Notes under the pieces: model-generated
The model's input: only the letters and a program-made list of their open reading frames with translations
The model's database searches: none
Told to the model about the DNA's origin: nothing
Shown here: positions 26,105 to 35,450 of the stretch, in pieces
Layout of the letters: each line of letters starts with the position of its first letter
How positions within the stretch are numbered: the first letter of the stretch is position 1
Origin: Bacteroidota bacterium
GTDB taxonomy: Bacteria > Bacteroidota > Bacteroidia > Flavobacteriales > Weeksellaceae
Assembly (NCBI GenBank): GCA_018902795.1
Contig: JAHIQD010000016.1
Location: 1 to 61,613 of the forward strand
Reading direction: 5' to 3'
DNA: 61,613 nt
Position numbers and translations under genes: made by a program

Positions 26105-26704
26105 ATGTTTAAAAAAATATTTTTATTGCTGCTGATCAGCTCGTTATCTTTTGTGAAAGCGCAGGAAAACGCCGCAAGTATTCTTTCATTTGCAAATCCG
26201 ATTGAATATGACGGAGCTGAATTTTTCCTCACGCAATCAAAGCAACGGTCAAAAACACTTTTTCAGGAGCAATATATCCCGAAAGACGAAAGTTTAGCAG
26301 ATTTTAACCAGCTTCTGGATTTTTCTTTTTTCAATAAGGAAATAGAAATGGAACTTGCCGTGAGACAGAAAGTGGAATCGATCCAACAACGTGCATCAAA
26401 AGACAAATTTGCAAAAGTGAACGTCACTGAAAGTCCGGATGGCAAAGAATATATCGTTGATTATTTCATCTCTGAAACGCCTGAAAAAGGCGATCCTTTC
26501 ATTGAATACAATGTATACCGCTTCAAACAGTTCGAAAACGGAACCCAAAAAAGCTTCCTCATTCTGTCTTATGCAAAACGCTTGTACGGCGATTTGAAGT
26601 CTTCCGCCAAATCTTTGGCAAAACAGCGCGACCATCTGATGGCAACGATGATCGAATTTAAAATTCCCGAAATAAAAGTTGCTGCAGCTGCACCCGGAAA
26701 ATAA
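26105..26704 (+). CDS. Small secreted protein of unknown function
   Basis: A 199-residue protein with a clear signal peptide (about 1-20, LSFVKAQ). The rest is mixed alpha/beta, with a central segment GKEYIVDYFISETPEKGDPFIEYNVYRFK. No known family is recognised. The gene follows the DUF349 gene by 8 nt and ends at a hairpin, so the two probably form one unit. Periplasmic or outer-membrane-attached location is inferred only from the signal. Confidence 0.7.
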   Translation: MFKKIFLLLLISSLSFVKAQENAASILSFANPIEYDGAEFFLTQSKQRSKTLFQEQYIPKDESLADFNQLLDFSFFNKEIEMELAVRQKVESIQQRASKDKFAKVNVTESPDGKEYIVDYFISETPEKGDPFIEYNVYRFKQFENGTQKSFLILSYAKRLYGDLKSSAKSLAKQRDHLMATMIEFKIPEIKVAAAAPGK

Positions 26705-26723
26705 CATGAACAATATTAAAATC

Positions 26724-26751
26724 AAAACACCCGGCAACTGTTGGGTGTTTT
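26724..26751 (+). terminator. Hairpin after the secreted-protein gene
   Basis: AAAACACCC pairs perfectly with GGGTGTTTT over 9 bp with a 10-nt loop, ending in T-rich sequence about 20 nt after the stop. Confidence 0.7.
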
Positions 26752-26787
26752 GTATGAAAAGCCTGCTCCTGATAAACCTGTAATAAA

Positions 26788-27807
26788 ATGACCGACGAAA
26801 TCTACATCAAACGCTGCATCGAACTTGCCCAAAAAGGGTTGGGAAAAACCTATCCAAATCCTTTGGTCGGAAGTGTGATTGTTCACAACGGACAAATTAT
26901 CGGGGAAGGATTTCATGAAAAAGCGGGGCAAAATCATGCGGAAATCAACGCGATAAATTCTGTGAAAAACTCTGAACTTTTAAAAGATTCTACCATTTAT
27001 GTTTCTTTAGAACCATGTTCACATTATGGAAAAACACCGCCATGTGCCAATAAGATTGTGGAAACCGGTTTTAAAAAAGTGGTGATCGGCACTTTGGATT
27101 CTCATGAAAAAGTGAATGGCAAAGGAAAACAGATTCTGGAAAATGCCGGAATTGAAGTAGTTTCAGGAGTTCTGGAAAAAGAGTGCAGAGCACTCAATAA
27201 AAGATTTTTCACTTTCCATCAGAAGAAAAGACCTTATATTGTTTTAAAATGGGCAGAATCCGGGGACGGATTTTTAGATAAAAATTTTAAACCCACCCAA
27301 ATTGGAAACCCTTTAACCAAACAGTTTGTTCATGAGCTGAGAAGTGAGGAACATGCGATTTTGGTAGGAACAAATACTGCCCTAACTGATAATCCGAGTT
27401 TATCGACGCGTGAAATTGTGGGCAGAAATCCTGTGAGAATTCTCATTGATTTTGATCTGAAAGTTCCTGCCCATTTCAATATTTATAATCAGGAAGCGGA
27501 AACTTTGGTTTTTAATTCTGTTAAAGATTCAGAGGAAGGAAATGTAAAATTCATTAAAACTGAAAAAGAAAATTTCGTTGAGAATTTGATGAATACACTT
27601 TATAAACACCAGATTCAATCGGTCATTATTGAAGGTGGGAAATTTACCTTACAGCAGTTTATCAATGCTGGAATTTGGGATGAAGCAATCATTATTAAGA
27701 ACGAAAGTCTGTTGTTGGAAAACGGGACGAAAGCGCCGGAGTTTACTATTGACTCTTACAGAACTGATGTTTTCAGGAATAATAAAATCGAATTTTATAA
27801 AAAATAA
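26788..27807 (+). CDS. ribD: Bifunctional riboflavin deaminase/reductase RibD
   Basis: A 339-residue bifunctional enzyme. The N-terminal cytidine-deaminase-like domain carries the zinc set H50-A-E52, C77 (SLEPCSHYGKTPPC) and C86. The C-terminal domain is the NADPH-dependent reductase (RPYIVLKWAESGDGFLD...HELRSEEHAILVGTNTALTDNP...EGG). It carries out the second and third steps of riboflavin synthesis. It is followed 6 nt later by a YigZ-family gene. No other rib genes are present here. Confidence 0.96.
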   Translation: MTDEIYIKRCIELAQKGLGKTYPNPLVGSVIVHNGQIIGEGFHEKAGQNHAEINAINSVKNSELLKDSTIYVSLEPCSHYGKTPPCANKIVETGFKKVVIGTLDSHEKVNGKGKQILENAGIEVVSGVLEKECRALNKRFFTFHQKKRPYIVLKWAESGDGFLDKNFKPTQIGNPLTKQFVHELRSEEHAILVGTNTALTDNPSLSTREIVGRNPVRILIDFDLKVPAHFNIYNQEAETLVFNSVKDSEEGNVKFIKTEKENFVENLMNTLYKHQIQSVIIEGGKFTLQQFINAGIWDEAIIIKNESLLLENGTKAPEFTIDSYRTDVFRNNKIEFYKK

Positions 27808-27813
27808 TTAAGT

Positions 27814-28416
27814 TTGAAATTTTCCTTCAACACCATAAAATCCCCAGTAGAAAACATCCTCTTAAAAGAAAAAGGAAGTAAATTTATCGGTTTTGCATTT
27901 CCTCTGTATGACGAAAATGACTTAAAAAAAAATCTGGAAAAGATCAGAGAAGAACATCCAAAAGCCACACATCACTGTTATGCTTTCCGGTTGGGTATGA
28001 AAGGTCAAAATTACCGTGCTAACGACGACGGTGAACCTTCGGGCAGCGCAGGGCTCCCTATTTACAACCAACTTCTTGCCAACGATATTACCAATGTTCT
28101 GTTGATCGTGGTCCGATATTATGGCGGGACGAAATTGGGCGTGTCAGGTTTGGTGAAAGCATATAAAGAATCAGCTAAACTTACTTTGGAAGAAGCCGAA
28201 ATCATCACGAAAGAACTGGAATCTGATATTGAAATCACTTTCAGTTTCAGTCAGCAAAACCAGATATTTACTTTAGTGAATAAATTCGACGGCAAAATTC
28301 TGGACTTTTTGACCGATGAGAAATGTACGATCAAAGCAAAAATAAAAACTTCCCAAAAAGAAAGCATCTCGGAGCAATTGTCCGAGATGCAGAATATTTC
28401 GTTTAAATTCTTTTAA
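27814..28416 (+). CDS. YigZ/IMPACT family protein
   Basis: A 200-residue UPF0029/IMPACT protein. The N-terminal domain contains KATHHCYAFRLG, NDDGEPSGSAGLPI and VRYYGGTKLGVSGLVKAY, which are hallmarks of the family; the C-terminal part is the small ferredoxin-like DUF1949. Function is unsettled; eukaryotic IMPACT is linked to translation control. The start is TTG at 27814, 6 nt after ribD; no ATG precedes the conserved domain. The gene is convergent with the zinc metallopeptidase gene 50 nt downstream. Confidence 0.92.
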   Translation: MKFSFNTIKSPVENILLKEKGSKFIGFAFPLYDENDLKKNLEKIREEHPKATHHCYAFRLGMKGQNYRANDDGEPSGSAGLPIYNQLLANDITNVLLIVVRYYGGTKLGVSGLVKAYKESAKLTLEEAEIITKELESDIEITFSFSQQNQIFTLVNKFDGKILDFLTDEKCTIKAKIKTSQKESISEQLSEMQNISFKFF

Positions 28417-28466
28417 TTCTAATCGATTAAATTTAATCCAGCCCATTTGGGGACTTTACAAACTTT

Positions 28467-29174
28467 TTAATCTCTTCTTCCCATCAGCATCGATGCCCAG
28501 TAAAGCAGCTGTGCTAATGATCCTAGCGCTGCAACCAGGTATGTTCTGGCCGCCCATGTTAATGAATCTTTCACGCCGACGTATTCTTCAGCGGTTACCG
28601 TTCCTGTATCTTTCAGCCACTTCATTGCTCTGTTACTCGCGTCATATTCTACCGGCAAAGTAACGAATGCAAATAAAGTAGTTAATGCAAACATTGCAAC
28701 GCCAATCGCAAGAACGGTGGTGTTTCCGTTAGGATTTTCAATGGTTCTGGTGGCACCCATTAAAACGATACCGCCAATCAGTACAAACTGCATTAAATTG
28801 GAACTGATGCTTACCACAGGAACCAATTTGGAACGGAGCTGTAACATCGAATATCCAACGGCGTGTTGTACAGCGTGTCCGCATTCATGGGCTGCAACTG
28901 CGGCCGCTGCAGCATTTCGCTGCATGTAAACACCTTCTGAGAGATTTACTGTTTTATCAGCCGGATTATAATGATCCGTAAGCTGCCCCGGAACCGAAAT
29001 TACCTTTACATCATTAATTCCGTTGTCTCTCAACATTTTCTCTGCCACTTCCCTTCCGGACATGCCGTTTCGGAGATGAACCTGCGAATAATACTCAAAT
29101 TTCGATTTCAGCCTCGATGAAACCAACCAACTCACGAGCATTGAAAGCCCAATAATTACATAATACCCTGTCAT
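28467..29174 (-). CDS. YugP-type membrane zinc metallopeptidase
   Basis: A 235-residue membrane protein with an N-terminal helix (about 2-16), the zinc motif AAHECGHAVQH (HExxH, near residues 90-100), and three or four later helices. It belongs to the Zn_peptidase_2 (YugP) group, inner-membrane proteases of unclear substrate. The gene stands alone on the minus strand between convergent and divergent neighbours. Typical length. Confidence 0.92.
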   Translation of the reverse strand: MTGYYVIIGLSMLVSWLVSSRLKSKFEYYSQVHLRNGMSGREVAEKMLRDNGINDVKVISVPGQLTDHYNPADKTVNLSEGVYMQRNAAAAAVAAHECGHAVQHAVGYSMLQLRSKLVPVVSISSNLMQFVLIGGIVLMGATRTIENPNGNTTVLAIGVAMFALTTLFAFVTLPVEYDASNRAMKWLKDTGTVTAEEYVGVKDSLTWAARTYLVAALGSLAQLLYWASMLMGRRD

Positions 29175-29255
29175 TTTTTCTTAATTTATTTCTATTTTTA
29201 AGTCGCTTTTAAGATGTAAAAAACGTGCCAAAGCTCTGATATTTGTATTAATCAT

Positions 29256-29263
29256 TATCTTTG
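29256..29263 (+). promoter_or_regulatory. -7 promoter element of the acyltransferase gene
   Basis: TATCTTTG fits TAnnTTTG, 20 nt before the ATG at 29284. No -33 at good distance. Confidence 0.5.
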
Positions 29264-29283
29264 TTTTTTTCAAATACACGACC

Positions 29284-30411
29284 ATGTCCGAAATTTCAGT
29301 AACTGAAGTAAAAACCGATAAAGATTTAAAAAATTTCATCAGATTTCCGATGGAACTTTACAAAAATAACAAAAATTATGTACCTCCTTTAATCAACGAC
29401 GAGAAAAACGTCTGGAGCATAAACGAAAATCCGGCATTAAGCTATTCTGAAGCGAAGCAGTTTCTCGCTTACAAAGGAGGAACCGTTGTGGGAAGAATTG
29501 CAGTAATGATTAATCACAAAGAAGAAAAAGAGCTGGGCATCAGTAAAGTACGGTTTGGATGGCTTGATTTTATCGACGACTTCGAAGTTTCGAAAGCACT
29601 GATTGATGTAGCCATTAATTTTGCCAAGGAAAAAAATATCGGCAAAATTGAAGGGCCCATGGGTTTTACCAATCTTGATAAAGCCGGAATGCTGACAATG
29701 GGTTTTGACAAATTGGCAACGATGATCGGACTTTATAATTTCGAATACTATCCGCAGCATATCGAAAAACTGGGTTTGGTAAAAGAAAAGGAATGGGTGG
29801 AATTTGAGATGGATTTCCCAACCGTTTTACCGGAAAGAGTAGAAAAATTCAGTTCGCTGATTGCGCAGAAATACAAACTGAAAGTCATCGATTTCAAAAA
29901 TAAAAAGGAAATTCTTCCTTTGGTGGAACCGATGTTCAAACTCCTCGATCAGACTTACAATTCCCTTTCTACCTACACTCCAATTTCCGACGAACAGATT
30001 AAAACGTACCGCGAAAAATATTTCCCGTTTATCGACAAGAATTATGTAATTTGTGTAGAAGATGAAAACCATCAGCTGGTCTCCTTTGCGATTACGATGC
30101 CTTCCTATTCCAGGGCGCTGCAGAAATCCAAAGGAAAACTTCTGCCTTTCGGATGGTGGCATTTTTTACAGGCAGGCAAGAAAAACGACCGCGCCAATTT
30201 TTATCTGATCGGAATTCATCCCGAATATCAAAGACGCGGCGTGACGGCAATTATTTTTAAAGAGATTTTTTTAAGGTTCAACCGGATGGGAATTAAGTTT
30301 GCTGAAACCAATCCGGAACTTGAGGAAAATAAAAGCGTTCAGGTATTGTGGCAGGATTATAATCCGGTGAACCACAAACGCAGAAGAACTTATTCTATGG
30401 AAATCAGGTAA
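29284..30411 (+). CDS. GNAT-fold protein, probable N-acyltransferase
   Basis: A 375-residue protein of a Bacteroidota family with two GNAT-like halves. The first half has VVGRIAVMINHKEE and GKIEGPMGFTNLDKAGML; the second has NFYLIGIHPEYQRRGVTAIIFKEIF, the acyl-CoA-binding beta-bulge/Q-R-x-G pattern, and ends with a conserved NPVNHKRRRTYSMEIR. The acceptor is unknown. Some database relatives carry names such as GTP cyclohydrolase without visible basis. It is transcribed from its own promoter. Confidence 0.75.
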   Translation: MSEISVTEVKTDKDLKNFIRFPMELYKNNKNYVPPLINDEKNVWSINENPALSYSEAKQFLAYKGGTVVGRIAVMINHKEEKELGISKVRFGWLDFIDDFEVSKALIDVAINFAKEKNIGKIEGPMGFTNLDKAGMLTMGFDKLATMIGLYNFEYYPQHIEKLGLVKEKEWVEFEMDFPTVLPERVEKFSSLIAQKYKLKVIDFKNKKEILPLVEPMFKLLDQTYNSLSTYTPISDEQIKTYREKYFPFIDKNYVICVEDENHQLVSFAITMPSYSRALQKSKGKLLPFGWWHFLQAGKKNDRANFYLIGIHPEYQRRGVTAIIFKEIFLRFNRMGIKFAETNPELEENKSVQVLWQDYNPVNHKRRRTYSMEIR

Positions 30412-30453
30412 TGCCCCAAAAACTCTCACCTTACTATTTTTGAATTTATAATA

Positions 30454-30642
30454 ATGAAGAAACAGCTCTATTTCTACATCGCAATGATTACAGCCTTTGT
30501 GTTTTACAACCAGTTTTTTCAGGTGCCCGACGAGCGCATGAACAGCCTTATTAACATTCTTTTTGCGAGCTTTCTGTTTTTGTACATTGGCTATATCGCG
30601 TATCTGGTTTTAAAACGGCTTAAGAACGGCAGTAAGAAGTGA
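30454..30642 (+). CDS. Small two-helix membrane protein
   Basis: A 62-residue protein with two predicted membrane helices (about 6-20 and 32-52) and a basic tail (KRLKNGSKK). It lies 42 nt after the acyltransferase gene and 108 nt before nuoA. No family is recognised. Start ATG and tight packing suggest a real gene. Confidence 0.65.
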   Translation: MKKQLYFYIAMITAFVFYNQFFQVPDERMNSLINILFASFLFLYIGYIAYLVLKRLKNGSKK

Positions 30643-30722
30643 TTTTCACCTTCTATTCTCAATTAATTTATGATTTCTTTCACATTTGAACCTTTAAATT
30701 TTTTCTATAATACTTAATTCCT

Positions 30723-30730
30723 TAAATTTG
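30723..30730 (+). promoter_or_regulatory. -7 promoter element of the nuo operon
   Basis: TAAATTTG, a perfect TAnnTTTG match, lies 20 nt before nuoA. It is the only good promoter seen before the 14-kb complex I cluster. Confidence 0.6.
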
Positions 30731-30750
30731 CAGGTAGAGAAAACAATGAT

Positions 30751-31122
30751 ATGAATATACCTGAAAATTATATCCCAATTATTATTCAGTTTGCGGTAGG
30801 TTTTGGATTCGTGGTTCTGTGTATTTTAGGAACCCACTTTTTAGGACCCCGTCAGAAAGCAACTTCCGTTAAGAAAAATGAAAGTTTTGAGTGCGGTATT
30901 GATGTGGAAGGAAATGCCAGAAATCCCTTTTCGGTAAAATATTTCCTTACTGCAGTTCTGTTCGTCCTTTTCGATATTGAAATCGTCTTCTTTTATCCTT
31001 ACGCGGTAAACATCCGGGAATTTGGTGTAGAAGGATTTCTGGCCGTACTTACCTTTATTACCGTATTTTTCATTGCATTTATCTACGTTTGGAAGCGGGG
31101 CGCTCTGGATTGGGACAGATAA
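30751..31122 (+). CDS. nuoA: NADH-quinone oxidoreductase subunit A
   Basis: A 123-residue membrane subunit with three helices and the family loop (KNESFECGIDVEGNARNPFSVKYF, quoted here only as the region around residues 40-63) followed by FDIEIVFFYPYA. It sits at the junction of arm and membrane domain near the quinone site of complex I. It is the first gene of the nuo operon; nuoB follows 39 nt later. Confidence 0.95.
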   Translation: MNIPENYIPIIIQFAVGFGFVVLCILGTHFLGPRQKATSVKKNESFECGIDVEGNARNPFSVKYFLTAVLFVLFDIEIVFFYPYAVNIREFGVEGFLAVLTFITVFFIAFIYVWKRGALDWDR

Positions 31123-31161
31123 TGCCGAATCATTTACTTTATTAATTTAAGAAAACAAAAA

Positions 31162-31719
31162 ATGTCTGATAATAAACCAATCATTAGAATGGATGCTGAA
31201 GCGCCGGAAGGTTTTGAGGGGGAAGGTTTCTTCGCCACCAAGCTCAGCAGTGTAATCGGGATGGCCAGAAAATTTTCGCTTTGGCCGCTGCCTTTTGCCA
31301 CTTCATGTTGTGGTATTGAATTTATGGCCGTACTGAACCCCACTTATGATGCCTCAAGATTCGGGATGGAAAGAAATTCTTTCTCCCCAAGACAGGCGGA
31401 TATGCTGATGGTTTGCGGAACGATATCCAAAAAATTGGGACCTGTACTGAAACAGGTTTATACCCAGATGGCAGAACCTAAATGGGTAATCGCTGTTGGA
31501 GCCTGTGCTTCAAGTGGCGGTATTTTCGATACCTATTCTGTATTGCAGGGGATTGATAAAATCATTCCTGTAGATGTATATGTGCCGGGTTGCCCGCCAA
31601 GACCGGAACAGATTATTGAAGGTGTAATGCAGGTACAGGCACTTTGCGAGGGCGAAAGCATCCGACGGAGAGACATGCCTGAATATAAAAATTTACTCGA
31701 ATCCTACGACATAAATTAA
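31162..31719 (+). CDS. nuoB: NADH-quinone oxidoreductase subunit B
   Basis: A 185-residue subunit holding the N2 4Fe-4S cluster. The ligands are visible in SCCGIEF (adjacent Cys pair), GACASSGG and PGCPPRPE. It transfers electrons to quinone. An N-terminal extension (about 25 residues) precedes the core. Its stop abuts nuoC. Confidence 0.96.
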   Translation: MSDNKPIIRMDAEAPEGFEGEGFFATKLSSVIGMARKFSLWPLPFATSCCGIEFMAVLNPTYDASRFGMERNSFSPRQADMLMVCGTISKKLGPVLKQVYTQMAEPKWVIAVGACASSGGIFDTYSVLQGIDKIIPVDVYVPGCPPRPEQIIEGVMQVQALCEGESIRRRDMPEYKNLLESYDIN

Positions 31720-31725
31720 TTGGAA

Positions 31726-32220
31726 ATGACAAACGAATTTGTTTTAGAAGCCATTACAAGAGAATTTCCGGATTCAGTAATTTCACATTCAGAACCTTAT
31801 GATCTCCTGACTTTGGAAATAAAGAAAGAAGACATTAAAAAGGTCATTCACTATCTCAGAGATTCGTCTTTAGAAATAAAATTCCTTACAGATCTCTGTG
31901 GAATTCATTACCCTGAAAATCCGGATAAGGAACTCGGTGTGATTTATCATCTTCATAATATGATGACCAATTTCCGGATCCGCCTCAAAGCATTTATGCC
32001 AAAAGAAAACGCCGAAGTAGATTCGATGACCGATCTTTATGCCGGGGCAAACTGGATGGAAAGAGAAACATTTGAATTCTACGGAATTAAATTCAAAGGA
32101 CATCCGGATCTTCGGGTGATCCTTAATATGGAAGATATCGGTTATCATCCGATGCTTAAGGAATATCGCCTCGAAGACGGTACCAGAATGGATAAAGATG
32201 ATAAAATGTTCGGAAGATAA
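31726..32220 (+). CDS. nuoC: NADH-quinone oxidoreductase subunit C
   Basis: A 164-residue 30-kDa subunit. YHLHNMMTNFRIRLKAF and the signature ANWMERETFEFYGIKFKGHPDL (seen around residues 110-131) place it in the family. It stands free, not fused to nuoD. ATG 31726 is preferred over a TTG directly after the nuoB stop. Confidence 0.95.
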   Translation: MTNEFVLEAITREFPDSVISHSEPYDLLTLEIKKEDIKKVIHYLRDSSLEIKFLTDLCGIHYPENPDKELGVIYHLHNMMTNFRIRLKAFMPKENAEVDSMTDLYAGANWMERETFEFYGIKFKGHPDLRVILNMEDIGYHPMLKEYRLEDGTRMDKDDKMFGR

Positions 32221-32241
32221 TTAAAGATCAACGGTAAAAAC

Positions 32242-33465
32242 ATGAAAGACAACGCGCTATCAAATATACTCAGCCAGCACGAATCAAAAGAACAGATTGA
32301 CGGGCAGATTTACACCCTGAATTTGGGACCTACTCACCCGGCTACCCACGGTATTTTCCAGAATGTCCTTACGATGGATGGCGAAAGAATTCTCCATTCA
32401 GAACAGACGATCGGTTATATTCACCGTGCTTTTGAAAAAATTTCTGAACGCAGAAATTTCACCCAGATTACCACCCTTACGGACAGGATGAATTACTGCT
32501 CCTCTCCTATCAATAACATCGGATGGCACTTAACCGTTGAGAAACTCATCGGATGTGAAGTTCCGAAAAGAGTTGATTATATGAGGGTAATCATGATGGA
32601 ATTGGCAAGAATTGCAGATCACATGGTATGTAACGGTGTTATTGCGATGGATGCAGGTGCTATTACAGGGCTTACCTATCTCTTCCAGGAAAGAGAAAAA
32701 ATATATGAAATGTATGAGCAGGTTTGTGGCGCCAGGATGACCACGAACATGGGAAGAATCGGAGGTTTCGAAAGAGATTTCACTCCAAAGTTTCATGAGC
32801 TTTTACAGACCTGGCTTAAAAAATTCCCTAAAATTTGGGGTGAATTCTGTGCTTTGAACGAAAGAAACAGAATTTTCATGGACAGAACCATCAAAGCAGG
32901 GCCCATCTCTGCAGAAAGAGCACTGAGCTACGGTTTCACAGGTCCAAACTTGCGTGCAACAGGTGTTGATTACGACGTACGCGTAGCCAATCCGTATTCT
33001 TCTTATAACGATTTCGATTTCATCATTCCGGTAGGAACTGCCGGTGACACTTACGACCGTTTTATGGTTCGTCAGCAGGAAGTTTGGGAAAGTTTAAAAA
33101 TTATCGAGCAAGCCTATAAAAATCTGCCTGAAGGACCTTTCCATGCCGATGTTCCTGAATTTTACCTTCCGGAAAAAGCTGATGTTTACAATAACATGGA
33201 AGCATTGATTTATCACTTTAAAATCGTGATGGGAGAAACCGATGTTCCAAAAGGCGAAGTGTACAGCTGTGTAGAAGGAGGAAACGGAGAACTTGGATTC
33301 TACCTCGTTAGTGACGGCGGAAGAACACCTTACCGACTGCATTTCAGACGCCCGTGTTTCATCTATTATCAGGCATATCCTGAGATGATCAAAGGTGGAA
33401 TGATATCTGATGCCGTTGTTACGATGTGCAGCATGAACGTCATCGCAGGTGAACTGGATGCATAA
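32242..33465 (+). CDS. nuoD: NADH-quinone oxidoreductase subunit D
   Basis: A 407-residue 49-kDa subunit. LGPTHPATHG near residue 30, GYIHRAFEK and the C-terminal CSMNVIAGELDA match the family. With NuoB it forms the quinone-binding pocket. A 105-nt AT-rich spacer containing a palindrome separates it from nuoE. Confidence 0.96.
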   Translation: MKDNALSNILSQHESKEQIDGQIYTLNLGPTHPATHGIFQNVLTMDGERILHSEQTIGYIHRAFEKISERRNFTQITTLTDRMNYCSSPINNIGWHLTVEKLIGCEVPKRVDYMRVIMMELARIADHMVCNGVIAMDAGAITGLTYLFQEREKIYEMYEQVCGARMTTNMGRIGGFERDFTPKFHELLQTWLKKFPKIWGEFCALNERNRIFMDRTIKAGPISAERALSYGFTGPNLRATGVDYDVRVANPYSSYNDFDFIIPVGTAGDTYDRFMVRQQEVWESLKIIEQAYKNLPEGPFHADVPEFYLPEKADVYNNMEALIYHFKIVMGETDVPKGEVYSCVEGGNGELGFYLVSDGGRTPYRLHFRRPCFIYYQAYPEMIKGGMISDAVVTMCSMNVIAGELDA

Positions 33466-33483
33466 TTTGAATTAAATTCCTCT

Positions 33484-33502
33484 AAAGGTTTTTAAAACCT
33501 TT
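33484..33502. repeat. Palindrome in the nuoD-nuoE spacer
   Basis: AAAGGTTTTTAAAACCTTT is a perfect palindrome with one central base. There is no T run after it, so it is less a terminator than a processing or attenuation hairpin. The rest of the spacer repeats the word ATTTCAAAT. Confidence 0.5.
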
Positions 33503-33570
33503 CATTAATAATAAATAGAAAAAAGACTTGAAATTACTCATTTCAAATCTTAAATTTCAAATCAATAATA

Positions 33571-34080
33571 ATGAGCGAAACTATTGCTTTTAAACCTGAG
33601 TCATTAGAGCAGGTCCAAAAAATTATCGCGAGATATCCGGAAGGAAAGCAAAAATCTGCCTTAATTCCGATCCTGCATGTTGCACAGAAAGAATTCGGCG
33701 GATGGCTGGATGTTCCCGTGATGGATTACGTTGCGGAACTCCTGAGCATCAAACCGATCGAAGTGTACGAAGTTGCTACTTTCTATACCATGTTCAACAT
33801 GAAACCGGTCGGAAAGTACGTACTCGAGGTTTGCCAGACCGGTCCGTGTATGCTGAACGGAAGTGACGGTATCTTAAACCATATCCGTGAAACTTTAAAC
33901 ATTAAAAACGGAGAAACCACAGCTGACGGACTTTTCACCCTGAAAGCAGCGGAATGTCTTGGCGCTTGCGGTTATGCACCAATGATGCAGCTGGGCAAAT
34001 TTTATCATGAACATTTAACAAAAGAAAAAGTAGATGAAATCCTGGAACTTTGCAGACAGGGAGCCATTGCTTTGGATTAA
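33571..34080 (+). CDS. nuoE: NADH-quinone oxidoreductase subunit E
   Basis: A 169-residue thioredoxin-fold subunit with the N1a 2Fe-2S ligands in VCQTGPCML and ECLGACGYAPM. It is part of the NADH-oxidising module with NuoF, whose gene follows 13 nt later. Confidence 0.95.
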   Translation: MSETIAFKPESLEQVQKIIARYPEGKQKSALIPILHVAQKEFGGWLDVPVMDYVAELLSIKPIEVYEVATFYTMFNMKPVGKYVLEVCQTGPCMLNGSDGILNHIRETLNIKNGETTADGLFTLKAAECLGACGYAPMMQLGKFYHEHLTKEKVDEILELCRQGAIALD

Positions 34081-34093
34081 TTTTTAATATAAA

Positions 34094-35449
34094 ATGAGTA
34101 AAAAACTTTTACTTAAAGACGCACATATTGAAGGAATCCGTTACTTCGATGTATACCGCAAACAGGGCGGTTACAGCGCTGTAGAAAAAGCCCTGAAAAT
34201 GACACCGGACGAAATTGTGGAAGAAGTGAAAACTTCCGGTCTTCGTGGTCGTGGTGGTGCAGGGTTCCCAACGGGAATGAAGTGGAGCTTTTTAGCGAAA
34301 CCCGAAGGTGTTCCTAGATATTTGGTAGTAAATGCTGATGAATCTGAGCCCGGAACTTTCAAAGACCGTTATTTAATGGAATTCATTCCCCATCTTTTGA
34401 TTGAAGGGATGATTGTTTCCTCTTTCGCTCTGGGTGCACACACTTCTTATATCTACATCCGTGGTGAATATTCTTGGATTCCGGATATTCTCGAAGAAGC
34501 TATTGAAGAAGCAAAAAAGGCAGGATTCTTAGGTAAAAATATTTTAGGAACCGGTTACGATTTAGAAATCTACGTTCACCGGGGTGCCGGAGCTTATATC
34601 TGTGGTGAAGAAACAGCGCTTCTGGAATCTCTGGAAGGTAAAAGAGGAAATCCGCGTTTGAAACCACCTTTCCCTGCTGTAAAAGGACTTTGGGAATCTC
34701 CAACGGTAGTAAATAACGTAGAAACGATTGCGGCTGTTGTTCCGATTATGAACATTACCGGAGCGGAATATGCAAAAATCGGTGTCGGACGTTCAACAGG
34801 AACCAAACTGATCTCAGCCTGCGGAAATATCAACAAACCAGGCGTTTACGAAATAGACATGACCATTACCGTTGAAGAATTTATTTATTCTGACGAATAC
34901 TGCGGCGGAATCCCTAACGGTAAAAAACTGAAAGCCTGTATTCCGGGTGGAAGTTCAGTGCCGATTGTTCCAGCCAATTTATTACTGAAAACCATCAACG
35001 GAGAACCGAGATACATGAACTACGAATCTCTTGCAGACGGTGGTTTTGCGACCGGAACCATGATGGGATCTGGAGGATTTATCGTTTTAGATGAGGACCA
35101 GTGTGTGGTGAAACATACGATGACTTTGGCCCATTTTTACGCCCACGAAAGCTGCGGTCAGTGTACTCCTTGCCGAGAAGGTACACCGTGGATGTATAGA
35201 ATTCTTAAAAAAATAGATTCCGGAAACGGAACCATGGCAGACATCGATCTGCTTTGGGATATCCAGAGAAAAATAGAAGGAAACACAATTTGTCCACTTG
35301 GTGATGCCGCAGCCTGGCCGGTTGCAGCAGCAATCCGTCATTTCCGCGACGAGTTCGAGTGGCATATTGATAACCCTGAAGCTTTAACAGGAAATTACGG
35401 ACTGGCCAATTATGCAGACCCAATCCCTGTAGCTGCGAAGGCAGAGTAA
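34094..35449 (+). CDS. nuoF: NADH-quinone oxidoreductase subunit F
   Basis: A 451-residue subunit that binds NADH and FMN and the N3 4Fe-4S cluster. The glycine-rich RGRGGAGFPTGMKW (near residue 50), RGAGAYICGEETAL, and ESCGQCTPCREGT with the later distal Cys (NTICPLGD) are all intact. Its stop is 1 nt from the next start, although that next gene is not a nuo subunit. Confidence 0.97.
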   Translation: MSKKLLLKDAHIEGIRYFDVYRKQGGYSAVEKALKMTPDEIVEEVKTSGLRGRGGAGFPTGMKWSFLAKPEGVPRYLVVNADESEPGTFKDRYLMEFIPHLLIEGMIVSSFALGAHTSYIYIRGEYSWIPDILEEAIEEAKKAGFLGKNILGTGYDLEIYVHRGAGAYICGEETALLESLEGKRGNPRLKPPFPAVKGLWESPTVVNNVETIAAVVPIMNITGAEYAKIGVGRSTGTKLISACGNINKPGVYEIDMTITVEEFIYSDEYCGGIPNGKKLKACIPGGSSVPIVPANLLLKTINGEPRYMNYESLADGGFATGTMMGSGGFIVLDEDQCVVKHTMTLAHFYAHESCGQCTPCREGTPWMYRILKKIDSGNGTMADIDLLWDIQRKIEGNTICPLGDAAAWPVAAAIRHFRDEFEWHIDNPEALTGNYGLANYADPIPVAAKAE

Positions 35450-35450
35450 G

